A stretch of DNA of 64,000 nucleotides from CAVUPF01 sp963743285 (GTDB taxonomy: Bacteria > Actinomycetota > Thermoleophilia > Solirubrobacterales > 70-9): the NCBI GenBank assembly GCA_963743285.1, contig CAVUPF010000001.1, positions 434,001 to 498,000 of the forward strand, in the 5' to 3' direction. Both the position numbers and the translations under genes were made by a program. The notes below the pieces were generated by a model. It ran no database searches. It was not told where the DNA came from and worked only from the letters and a program-made list of their open reading frames with translations. Positions 1 through 6,706 of the stretch are shown here, in pieces (within the stretch, counting starts at the first letter, position 1; each line of letters opens with the position of its first letter).

Positions 1-676
1 AGTCGTCCGTGAAGACGATCGAGGACGGGTCCACATTGGCCCGCACAGGTCCACTTAAAGGCTCGCCTCGCCGCGACTCAATAACCCGCAGCTTGACCCG
101 TCCGCCGCGCTCGACCATGCCGAGCACCGAGACTTGGCGCTCGCGCCACTGAGCGGCTTCTTTCTTAGTCATCTTGCGACCGCGAGGCTTGCCATGCACG
201 CCGGTCTCGTCAATCTCGACCTGGCCCTTGAGTGGCTTGTCGTCGTCGGTCATAAGCTCGTTGCGAATCCGATTGAACATGCGCCAGGCGGTCTTGTAAT
301 GGCAGCCAAGCTCGCGCTCTAGCTGTTTGGCAGAAATGCCGCACCGAGTGCTAGTCATCAGATACAGCGCATGGAACCAAAGCCTCAGCGACGTTGAGGA
401 TCGGTGGAAGATCGTCCCCGCCGTGGGATGGACATGGTGCCCGCAGCCGGTGCATGTCCATGCCTGCCGCCCCTCAACGGCCGCGTAGCGCTTGAACACG
501 CGCTCACGCTTGCACTTGGGGCAGTCCGCATGCTCTCCGTCCGGCGAGAAGCGCGAGCGCCATAGATGCTCTAGGCACGCGTCATCGTCGGGAAACTCCC
601 GCAGGAACTCAGTGACCGAGTAGTCCGATTCGGACCACTTTGCTCGCTTGGGTTCTTTTCGATTCGCCGGAGGCAT
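1..676 (-). CDS. IS1595-family transposase, 5' part (runs off window)
   Basis: The minus strand reads open from an ATG at 676 to the window edge, about 225 residues, so the C-terminus is missing. The N-terminus has the FREFPDDDACLEHLW-type helix, then a zinc ribbon (CPKC near residue 48, CTGC near residue 70), followed by the region LKGQVEIDETGVHGK with the first catalytic Asp, and FTDD at the edge with the second. This is the architecture of IS1595 (ISXO2-like) DDE transposases; the third acidic residue would lie outside the window. The enzyme would move the element by cut or copy and paste. Codon use is less GC-biased than in the surrounding genes, as expected for a mobile gene. I cannot tell whether the whole gene is intact. 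Confidence 0.88.
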   Translation of the reverse strand, partial: MPPANRKEPKRAKWSESDYSVTEFLREFPDDDACLEHLWRSRFSPDGEHADCPKCKRERVFKRYAAVEGRQAWTCTGCGHHVHPTAGTIFHRSSTSLRLWFHALYLMTSTRCGISAKQLERELGCHYKTAWRMFNRIRNELMTDDDKPLKGQVEIDETGVHGKPRGRKMTKKEAAQWRERQVSVLGMVERGGRVKLRVIESRRGEPLSGPVRANVDPSSIVFTDD

Positions 677-687
677 GGTGTAAACCT

Positions 688-713
688 ACTTGACAGAGCG
701 GCGATTGTCAAGT
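688..713. repeat. Inverted repeat near the IS1595 end
   Basis: ACTTGACA at 688-695 and TGTCAAGT at 706-713 form a perfect 8-bp inverted repeat with a 10-bp spacer, just upstream of the transposase start. A further CTTGACA follows at 716-722. The position suits either the terminal region of the element or its promoter, since TTGACA is also a -35 hexamer. The other end of the element is outside the window, so a terminal inverted repeat cannot be proved. Confidence 0.4.
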
Positions 714-735
714 CCCTTGACAGGAGGCGCTGCCT

Positions 736-1032
736 ATGTCTATTGCGCTGCCCTTCCCCCTCATCGAGATGCGCTATGTGCGCGTCAATGGCGACCTTGC
801 CGCCGAGTACCGCGACCCAACCTCCCTTGGCGGCCGATCCTCACTCGTCTACCTTGAGGGCGACCATTTGGATCGCTTCCGAGAGGCCCCCGCAGAGAAG
901 CTCAAGCCTGCGGATGCGAGTCTCGTCGTCGGGACGGTCCCCCGGTCCAAAAACTCCCGGTTCAGCCAGCCGGGGGTTTTTCTGCGCGGCGTTTTTGATG
1001 GCTTGTTGCACTTCCTGCTTGAGCTTCTCTGA
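736..1032 (+). CDS. Doubtful 98-aa ORF next to the IS element
   Basis: The ORF has an AGGAGG motif at a good distance before its ATG. I recognise no family in its product; the first 75 residues are mixed polar and the last 15 hydrophobic. It overlaps a minus-strand ORF (841-1035) that also has a strong ribosome binding site, and a terminator-like hairpin lies inside both. At most one of the two is likely to be real, and the minus-strand one looks better. Low confidence. Confidence 0.22.
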   Translation: MSIALPFPLIEMRYVRVNGDLAAEYRDPTSLGGRSSLVYLEGDHLDRFREAPAEKLKPADASLVVGTVPRSKNSRFSQPGVFLRGVFDGLLHFLLELL

Positions 1033-1035
1033 CAT
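841..1035 (-). CDS. Small hypothetical protein, 64 aa
   Basis: Begins MSEKLKQEVQQAI and is charged and helix-prone (residues 1-20 and 38-64), with no signal peptide, membrane segment or recognised domain. The start is supported by GGAGG about 8 nt upstream on the minus strand. It lies antisense to another candidate ORF, and a hairpin flanked by A and T runs (949-981) sits in the middle of it, which is odd for a coding region. Function unknown. Confidence 0.42.
   Translation of the reverse strand: MSEKLKQEVQQAIKNAAQKNPRLAEPGVFGPGDRPDDETRIRRLELLCGGLSEAIQMVALKVDE
949..981. terminator. Bidirectional terminator-like hairpin
   Basis: Five A residues (949-953), a stem of about 7 bp (954-960 with 970-976, one G-T pair), a 9-nt loop and five T residues (977-981). 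The A run and the T run give a U tract in either direction. It lies inside two opposed small ORFs, which casts doubt on both. Confidence 0.4.
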
Positions 1036-1191
1036 CGGATCGCCTCCATTCGTTTCTGGGTTGGCCTACGCGGCGAGCCTATCCGGGGCGGGTTCTCGCA
1101 CGCCCCTGCATGACTCGCCCCTCCCCATGCCTGAACTTCTACAACCCGAGAAAGCCTTTTGTACCAATCCGCACTTCTACAACCATGGGAT

Positions 1192-1213
1192 ATACGTGAC
1201 ATCCGTCACGTAT
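1192..1213. promoter_or_regulatory. 22-bp palindrome, TetR-type operator candidate
   Basis: ATACGTGAC and GTCACGTAT are perfect 9-bp arms around ATCC. Length, symmetry and AT-rich outer ends are typical of TetR-family operators. It lies 150 bp upstream of the acyltransferase gene, the nearest plausible target. No TetR gene is visible in the window, so the regulator is unknown. Confidence 0.45.
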
Positions 1214-1364
1214 GTCCCGACGGCCCGGTGCCTCGTGGCTCTTGGCCGCGATCGAGAAGCCATCGGAGCGACTCTCGGGGCGCGTGGATCGCGAGCAGCG
1301 CGCTCGCGGGAGCAGCCACGCCGGGCGGTCAAGTAGAACTCTCCTCGTGAAGGAGCCGAGCGGT

Positions 1365-1973
1365 ATGTACAGGGCGGCGATGGCCGTCTCCCGGCCGGTC
1401 GCCGCGTGGGGGCGCCTCCGGGTGGAGGGCCTCGATGCCCTGCCGGCAAGCGGACCTGTGCTGCTGGTCGGAAACCACGACAGCCACTGGGACCCGGTGA
1501 TGGTCGGCGTCGCGGCGATTCGGCGCCGCCAGGTCAAGGCGCTCGCCAAAGCGCAGCTTTGGGAGGTGCGCGGATTGGGCCCGGTGCTGAACGGGATGGG
1601 CCAGATCCCGATCGAACGAGACGCCGGGGACCTCGGCGCCTTTTCCCGTGCGATCGAGGAACTGCGAGCCGGCGCCTGTATCGGCGTCTTCCCCGAAGGG
1701 ACCCGCTCGCGTGGCAAGGTGCTGCGGGCGCGCAGCGGCGTCGGTCGCCTCGCGCTGGATGTCCCAGAGGCGCGGCTTGTGTGCGTCGCGATCGAGGGGA
1801 CGACTGCCTTTACTCGCTTCCCGAGTCGCCCGCGGGTGCGGACCCGCTTCTTTGAGCCGGCCGGCGGTCAGGCACAGCCAGGGGAGGAGCCGGCGGCGAT
1901 CGCCTTGCGGCTCCTGGCGGAGATCCGCGAGCTCGTCCCCCCGACCGCCGCGGGCCGAAAAAAGCGTCCTTAG
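1365..1973 (+). CDS. 1-acyl-glycerol-3-phosphate acyltransferase (PlsC-like)
   Basis: Member of the PlsC/lysophospholipid acyltransferase family, which moves an acyl group from acyl-CoA or acyl-ACP to lysophosphatidic acid at the inner membrane. Motif I is NHDSHWD (the NHxxxxD catalytic pair, about residue 34), motif II is the GQIPIERD region and motif III is FPEGTRS. The product is about 202 aa, usual for the short actinobacterial members. I chose ATG 1365 because AAGGAG precedes it at good spacing; the frame is open further upstream to 1212 but that part has no homology-like content. It stands alone, convergent with the DUF5679 gene. The exact acyl acceptor cannot be read from the sequence. 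Confidence 0.87.
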   Translation: MYRAAMAVSRPVAAWGRLRVEGLDALPASGPVLLVGNHDSHWDPVMVGVAAIRRRQVKALAKAQLWEVRGLGPVLNGMGQIPIERDAGDLGAFSRAIEELRAGACIGVFPEGTRSRGKVLRARSGVGRLALDVPEARLVCVAIEGTTAFTRFPSRPRVRTRFFEPAGGQAQPGEEPAAIALRLLAEIRELVPPTAAGRKKRP

Positions 1974-2089
1974 CTCAGCCGCCCACCTTGCTCCGTTGGT
2001 GTGCAGAAACGCTTGGGCCGCAAGGATCCACGGTTGCTCGGATAGGGGCGGCCCCCGGGGCCGGGCTCTGGCCTGGAAAAAGCGGCGAC

Positions 2090-2118
2090 CCCGGCGCCGG
2101 CGGTGCGCCGGCGCCGGG
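2090..2118. terminator. Strong GC hairpin between convergent genes
   Basis: A perfect 12-bp stem (2090-2101 with 2107-2118) with a 5-nt loop, between the acyltransferase and the convergent DUF5679 gene. There is no T run, so it may terminate inefficiently or serve as a transcript-end stabiliser. Confidence 0.45.
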
Positions 2119-2143
2119 AGGCGGCAGCTTCAGGGACCGGCTC

Positions 2144-2287
2144 CTAGAGTTTGCCGATCTTGAAGATCTTCGTGCCGCAGTCGGGGCACACACCCTGGAT
2201 CGCCGGGCGACCGTTCTTCATGGTCACCTGTTTCGCGTCTGTGATCTCGACCTTCTTGCGCTCTTTGACGCAGTAGCCCTCGGGCAT
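2144..2287 (-). CDS. DUF5679 small zinc-ribbon-like protein, 47 aa
   Basis: The product begins MPEGYCVKERKKVE and ends with CPDCGTKIFKIGKL; the middle KNGRPAIQGVCPDCG is the hallmark of DUF5679. The family normally has two CxxC pairs; here the first reads CVKE, so one Cys is replaced by Glu and only three cysteines remain. ATG 2287 is chosen because AAAGGAGG precedes it at ideal spacing; the frame is open upstream but unlike the family. The function of the family is unknown, and it may be a zinc- or nucleic-acid-binding accessory. Confidence 0.8.
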   Translation of the reverse strand: MPEGYCVKERKKVEITDAKQVTMKNGRPAIQGVCPDCGTKIFKIGKL

Positions 2288-2410
2288 GAGGGGGCCTCCT
2301 TTCGCTGCCGCATCGCGGCAAAGCTCGCGGTTGCTCGCGAGGTGGATTGCGGCGAATGTAACGCAGGGCGGGGACGATGACACGCATATACGTGCGCATC
2401 GTTACAAGGA

Positions 2411-2764
2411 CTATTTCTTCGTGCCGCTCGCCTTGGAGCCTTTCGACTGCGCTTCGAGCGCTCTGACCTGAGCCCCGAGTTTGACGACTTCCGCCTCTGC
2501 CGCTTTGGCCGCGGTTTCCGCCGCGGCCACCCGGCTTTCGAGCTGGGCGCCCTGCGAGGAGCTGCCGCCGGGTTGGCCCAGTTGAGTCTGAACCTGGCGG
2601 ACTTCGTTCTTGCTGGCGTCCTTTTCGGCGCTGTCCAGGGCGAGGTAGATGGCCGCGCCCGCGCCGCCGACGGCGATCACCACCAGCACCAAGCCGACCC
2701 GCGTGCGGGCGCCAAGCTTGCGCTCCAACTCTCCGATCCAGGCCCGCAAACCGTCCAGCGGCAT
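2411..2764 (-). CDS. Single-pass membrane protein with coiled coil
   Basis: 117 aa: a short basic N-terminus (RAWIGELERKLGARTR), one membrane helix at about residues 23-43 (VGLVLVVIAVGGAGAAIYLAL), then a polar segment and a coiled coil from about residue 75 (LESRVAAAETAAKAAEAEVVKL) with a basic tail. No enzymatic motif. The N-in orientation is suggested by the positive residues before the helix. It is divergent from the thiolase gene. I do not recognise a named family. Confidence 0.68.
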   Translation of the reverse strand: MPLDGLRAWIGELERKLGARTRVGLVLVVIAVGGAGAAIYLALDSAEKDASKNEVRQVQTQLGQPGGSSSQGAQLESRVAAAETAAKAAEAEVVKLGAQVRALEAQSKGSKASGTKK

Positions 2765-2855
2765 CGATCTAACCTAACCTAGAGAGGCGGTCGCGAGTCG
2801 CGTCAACTACCCTGCGGCCGCACTTTGCACCCAAGCTCCAAAGGAGATAGACCGC

Positions 2856-4016
2856 ATGCCCGAAGCAGTGATCGTCGACACCATCCGCACCCCGATCGGC
2901 CGCGCCTTCAAGGGCTCCCTCGCCCAGCTTCGCCCCGATGAGATGGGGGCCTTCGTCGTCGACCGCCTGCTCGAGCGAAGCCCCGAGGTCGATCCGGCCA
3001 CGGTCGAGGACGTCTTCTGCGGCTGTGGAATGCCGCAGGGACTTCAGGCCTTCAACATCGGCCGCATAATCTCGCTGCTCTCCGAGAAGCTGCCGCTGAG
3101 CGTCAACGGGGTCACCATCTCCCGCTACTGCTCCTCCAGCCTTGACGCGATCCGCCACGCGGGCAACGCGATCAAGGCCGGCGAGGGCGATGTCTACATC
3201 GCCGCCGGGGTCGAGTGGGTGAGCCGCTACAACGAGCGCACCGAGCCGGCCGGCGCCGACGATCAGAACCAGGGCCTGCAGGGCAACGACGGCCAGCCGA
3301 ACGCCTACATAGAGATGGGCAAGACGGCGGTCAACGTCGCCAAGAAATACGAGGTCAGTCGGGCCGACATGGACAAGTTCGCGCAACGCTCCCAGGAACT
3401 GGCGGTGAAATCCCAGGAGGACGGCTTCTTTGACCGCGAGATCGTCCCGGTGAGGCTGCCGGATGGCACCGAGGTCGCCAAGGACGACGGGCCGCGCGCC
3501 TCCTCGACCCTGGAGAAGCTCTCAGAGCTGCCCGAGGCCTTCGGCGGTGGCGGCGTTACCGCCGGCAACTCCTGTCCGCTCAACGACGGCGCTGCCGCGG
3601 TGCTGTTGATGAGCGACACCAAAGCCGAGGAGCTCGGCCTGACCCCGCGGGCGCGGATCATCACCGCCGCCACCTGGGGCAATGAGCCCGAGTACATGGG
3701 CGTCGCCCCGATCGGCGCGATCAAGAAGGTGCTGGAGCGGGCCGGGATGACGATCGCCGATGTCGACGCGGTCGAGCTCAACGAGGCCTTCGCCGCCCAG
3801 GTGATCCCGATCATGGCCGAATGCGGAATCACGATCGAGAAGCTCAACACCCACGGTGGCGCGATCGCCCTCGGCCATCCCTTCGGGATGACCGGAGCCC
3901 GCATCATGGGCACCCTGCTCAACGCGATGGAGACCGATGACCACCAGGTCGGTCTGGAGACGATGTGCGTCGCCGGGGGACAGGGCAAGGCGATGATCGT
4001 GGAGCGCCTCAACTGA
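2856..4016 (+). CDS. Acetyl-CoA C-acyltransferase (thiolase)
   Basis: 386-aa thiolase of the degradative type, which splits 3-ketoacyl-CoA with CoA or runs the reverse condensation. The nucleophile is Cys92 in YCSSSLDAIR; the C-terminal domain has NEAFAAQ, the histidine in GGAIALGHPFG and the second cysteine in CVAGGQG. Start ATG 2856 is preceded by AAAGGAG. It is followed after 12 bp by a crotonase remnant and then by an intact crotonase and a hotdog thioesterase, which fits fatty-acid beta-oxidation. Chain-length preference is not evident from the sequence. Confidence 0.93.
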   Translation: MPEAVIVDTIRTPIGRAFKGSLAQLRPDEMGAFVVDRLLERSPEVDPATVEDVFCGCGMPQGLQAFNIGRIISLLSEKLPLSVNGVTISRYCSSSLDAIRHAGNAIKAGEGDVYIAAGVEWVSRYNERTEPAGADDQNQGLQGNDGQPNAYIEMGKTAVNVAKKYEVSRADMDKFAQRSQELAVKSQEDGFFDREIVPVRLPDGTEVAKDDGPRASSTLEKLSELPEAFGGGGVTAGNSCPLNDGAAAVLLMSDTKAEELGLTPRARIITAATWGNEPEYMGVAPIGAIKKVLERAGMTIADVDAVELNEAFAAQVIPIMAECGITIEKLNTHGGAIALGHPFGMTGARIMGTLLNAMETDDHQVGLETMCVAGGQGKAMIVERLN

Positions 4017-4028
4017 GGAGGCTCCGGC

Positions 4029-4400
4029 TTGGCTCGACTTGAGACGCTGACCTACGAGACCGGCGATCGAGTCGCGCGGATCACCCTGAACCGGCCGGCG
4101 CGCGGGAACGGGATCACGCCGCGGATGCCGACCGAGATCGCGGCCTGCGTCGAGCGGGCGAATCTCGACCCGGCCGTTCACGCGATCGCGCTGGCCGGCA
4201 ACGGCAGCGGCTTTTGCGGCGGCTATGACCTGGTCGCCTCAGCCGAGGGCGAGATGGCCGAGCTCGGCGGGGCGCAGGCGCCGGGCGGCTCTCCCCTTGA
4301 CCCGGCGACGATCGCCACCAACCGCGTCGGACTCCAACTGGGACCCCGTCACCGACTACCAGTTCATGTCGCGCAACGTCCGCGGCTTCATGAGCCTCTT
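4029..4400 (+). pseudogene. Truncated enoyl-CoA hydratase (crotonase) 5' fragment
   Basis: Starts at TTG behind AGGAGG, 12 bp after the thiolase stop. The translated product closely matches the first ~120 residues of the intact crotonase at 5342: RITLNRPARGNGIT, AGNGSGFCGGYDL, GSPLDPATIA. A frameshift lies near 4325-4332; after it the matching residues SNWDPVTDYQFMSRN are read in another frame. Homology stops at MSLL/F (4400), where lower-GC unrelated sequence begins. The missing 3' half (from about residue 120) is the part that continues in the intact gene at 5701. It is most easily read as the displaced native 5' end of the gene. Confidence 0.82.
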
Positions 4401-4538
4401 GTAGTTCGTGCGTTAGCGCCACTGAGGCTCGATGGCGCGAGCAGGTCGGCGAGACGCCGGTTCGGGTTTTCTATTGCTGTCCTGTCTGTGGTGGCGACCA
4501 TTCATGCTTCTCAACTCATGTGTCGATTGTGGTTAGAA

Positions 4539-4838
4539 ATGCCGTCCGACCGCTCGCCTCGCCTTCTCGCGATAGCGCTGCTGTTCCCTCTAGTTGCGGC
4601 TGGCTTGGCCTGGGGATGGGAGAAGCTTGCCTATCTCGGGGTCACGTCGCGAAAAGACAATCTTGTTGTGTGGGTCCTCCTGGTCCTCGCGACCGGAGTA
4701 GGCATCGGAATATATGCGGGTCACCCCAGACGTTCAGCGCAACTGGTCGCAATCGTGGCCCTGCTGGGCATGATCTTTGCCGCCGTACTTGGCTGGTTCG
4801 CGATGCTGTTAGTTGGTGCCCAACACGGGGCCATTTAG
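4539..4838 (+). CDS. Small membrane protein, three predicted helices
   Basis: 99 aa from ATG 4539 (an in-frame ATG at 4518 would add seven residues). Three hydrophobic segments: LLAIALLFPLVAAGLAW, LVVWVLLVLATGVGIGIYA and LVAIVALLGMIFAAVLGWFAMLLVG, linked by short basic loops. No conserved motif recognised. It lies in the lower-GC segment between the crotonase remnant and the intact crotonase, so it was probably acquired horizontally. The frame continues upstream into the crotonase remnant, but that part is clearly not the same protein. Confidence 0.5.
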   Translation: MPSDRSPRLLAIALLFPLVAAGLAWGWEKLAYLGVTSRKDNLVVWVLLVLATGVGIGIYAGHPRRSAQLVAIVALLGMIFAAVLGWFAMLLVGAQHGAI

Positions 4839-5047
4839 CTAGGCCCGCGCCGACCAGCCGCACGTCGGTTTCCGGGCTTCGTCTTGTAACCCAAGCAGCC
4901 GCCTGGAAATCGGGCCTATTGGGCGTGTCCCTAACGACCGTTCACGAGTCGGCCAAAGGCTGCTTTTCCGCAGATTCCTCAACGAGTGCATTATCCTGCT
5001 CCGGCGAGCTTCGCTTGATGATGAGCGAGCCCTGCGAAGATGATCGT

Positions 5048-5266
5048 ATGCATGACTCGTATACCTGCTGCATCTGCGGCAGTGAAGGCGACGAGCGTGA
5101 GATGTTCGGTCTATCGCTCTATCCAATGTCCGACTTTGATCAGTTGCAGCAGTGGTATGTGCACCCAAAGTGCATTCGGGACGCCATGCACCCCGTAGCT
5201 CTGAGTGCCGCAATGCGTGAGGAGTTAGCTGCGATGATGTGGACCGGCGACGAACGTAAACCCTGA
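5048..5266 (+). CDS. Small cysteine-containing hypothetical protein
   Basis: 72 aa beginning MHDSYTCCICGSEGDE, with a later HPKC (about residue 39); CxxC plus HxxC could hold one zinc ion. An alternative ATG lies 24 nt upstream (5024). The first half looks like a zinc-knuckle and the second half is helical (HPVALSAAMREELAAMMW). It lies in the lower-GC insert. Function unknown. Confidence 0.48.
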   Translation: MHDSYTCCICGSEGDEREMFGLSLYPMSDFDQLQQWYVHPKCIRDAMHPVALSAAMREELAAMMWTGDERKP

Positions 5267-5341
5267 ACGGCACCGGTCCGGTTAGGGCACATTCCAGAAT
5301 ACTCGCCTCGGCAGGCTCTATAAGGTTCGCTCACGATCATC

Positions 5342-6250
5342 ATGGAGACGGTCATCTATGACACCGATGGGCGGATTGCGCGGATAACACTCAATCGTCC
5401 TGAGCGCGGCAACGGGATCACTCTGCGGATGCCGTACGAGATCGCCGAGTGCGTTGAGCAGGCCAACCTCGATCCGAAGGTCCATGTCATCGCCCTGGCG
5501 GGTAACGGCAATGGCTTCTGCGGTGGCTGGGACCTGGTCGCTTCGGCGGAGGGAGACCTGAGCGGCATGGAGGGGGTCGATGTGCCTCCCGGATCGCCGC
5601 TCGATCCGGCGACAATTGCTGCGAACCACGCTCCCAACTCGAACTGGGACCCAGTCATGGATTTCCAGTTCATGGGGCGTATGTGTCGCAAACTAACGAG
5701 CCTCTTTCACTCCGAGAAGCCGGTGCTCTGCAAGGTCCACGGCTTCTGCGTCGCCGGCGGCACCGACATGGCGCTCTGCGCGGATCTGCTGGTGATCGCC
5801 TCCGACGCCAAGATCGGCTACCCGCCGGCCCGGGTCTGGGGCTCGCCGACAACTGCGATGTGGGCGGCGAGGCTCGGCCCGATGCGGGCCAAGCGGCTGC
5901 TGCTGACCGGCGACTCGCTGACCGGCGCGGAGGCGGCGGAGTGGGGCCTGGCGACCGAGGCGGCCCCCGCCGCCGAGCTCGACGGGCGCTTTGAGCGGTT
6001 GCTGGCGCGGGTCGCGCGGATGCCGGTCAACCAGCTGGTGATGATGAAGCTGCTGGTCAACCAGGCGATCCTCGCGCAGGGCCTCCAGCAGTCCCAGGTC
6101 CTGGGCACCTTCTTCGACGGCATCGCCCGCCACACCGAGGAGGGCCACGCGTTCGTGCGGCGCGCCGCTGAGGCCGGCTTCCGGGAGGCGGTGCGGGAGC
6201 GCGACGAGCCTTTCGGCGACCACGGCATGGAGGGCTTCGGAGTCGGCTAG
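5342..6250 (+). CDS. Enoyl-CoA hydratase/isomerase family protein (crotonase)
   Basis: 302 aa crotonase fold. The first oxyanion-hole segment is ALAGNGNGFCGGWDL and the second is KVHGFCVAGGTDMALCADLL; together they stabilise the CoA thioester enolate. The C-terminal part (after about residue 250) holds the trimerisation helices. The usual hydratase Glu pair is not obvious (the second region reads RVWGSPTTAMWAARLG), so the reaction could differ from classical hydration. The 5' part up to about 5700 is less GC-rich than the rest, which fits a chimaeric gene. It is followed after 12 bp by a thioesterase. Confidence 0.9.
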   Translation: METVIYDTDGRIARITLNRPERGNGITLRMPYEIAECVEQANLDPKVHVIALAGNGNGFCGGWDLVASAEGDLSGMEGVDVPPGSPLDPATIAANHAPNSNWDPVMDFQFMGRMCRKLTSLFHSEKPVLCKVHGFCVAGGTDMALCADLLVIASDAKIGYPPARVWGSPTTAMWAARLGPMRAKRLLLTGDSLTGAEAAEWGLATEAAPAAELDGRFERLLARVARMPVNQLVMMKLLVNQAILAQGLQQSQVLGTFFDGIARHTEEGHAFVRRAAEAGFREAVRERDEPFGDHGMEGFGVG

Positions 6251-6262
6251 GGTGCCGATCCG

Positions 6263-6706
6263 ATGAGCGACCGCTCCGCCCTCACTCCGGAGAACGTCCG
6301 CGCCTTCATCGGCGACAGCTTCCCGGGCGACCTCGGGATCGAGCCGCTGGAGATCGAGGAGGGCCACGCGCGCGGCAGGATCCTCGTCGATCGTCGCCAC
6401 CTTCACCCGGGCGGCTACGTGCACGGCGGTGTCTGGACCGCGCTCGGCGACACCGTCGCCGCCTGGGCGACATTCCGCAACGTCCCGCCCGGGCACGACT
6501 TCACGACGATCGAGCTGAAGCTGAATGTCTTCTCGGCCGGCCTCCCGGGTGATGAGATCGTCGCCGCCGCAGCGCCCCTCCACGTCGGCCGCAGCACCGT
6601 GGTGATCGAGGTGAAGATGGAGCGCCGCCCGGCCGGCGGCGGCGGGCCGCGCCTCGCCGCCAACCTGATCGTCACCCAGTTCGTGTTGGCACCGCGCCCG
6701 GGTTAG
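6263..6706 (+). CDS. PaaI-family hotdog thioesterase
   Basis: 147 aa single hotdog domain. The HGGVWTALGDT motif (about residues 53-63) carries the catalytic Asp of the PaaI/4-hydroxybenzoyl-CoA thioesterase group; the following strand TTIELKLNVFSAGLPGDEIVAAA is typical. It would hydrolyse acyl- or aryl-CoA to free acid. It lies 12 bp after the crotonase in the same direction and its 3' end overlaps the convergent ATPase gene by about 35 bp. Confidence 0.87.
   Translation: MSDRSALTPENVRAFIGDSFPGDLGIEPLEIEEGHARGRILVDRRHLHPGGYVHGGVWTALGDTVAAWATFRNVPPGHDFTTIELKLNVFSAGLPGDEIVAAAAPLHVGRSTVVIEVKMERRPAGGGGPRLAANLIVTQFVLAPRPG

Larger units (their letters stand above)
4401..5706. other. Candidate 1.3-kb insert that regenerates the crotonase gene
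   Basis: The segment is visibly lower in GC than its surroundings, carries two small ORFs and ends with a full 5' half of a crotonase gene. Both edges share GAGCCTCTT (4392-4400 and 5698-5706), at the same codon of the two crotonase copies. This looks like an insertion that split the native gene and supplied a replacement 5' half. No integrase or transposase is visible inside it. Confidence 0.4.
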
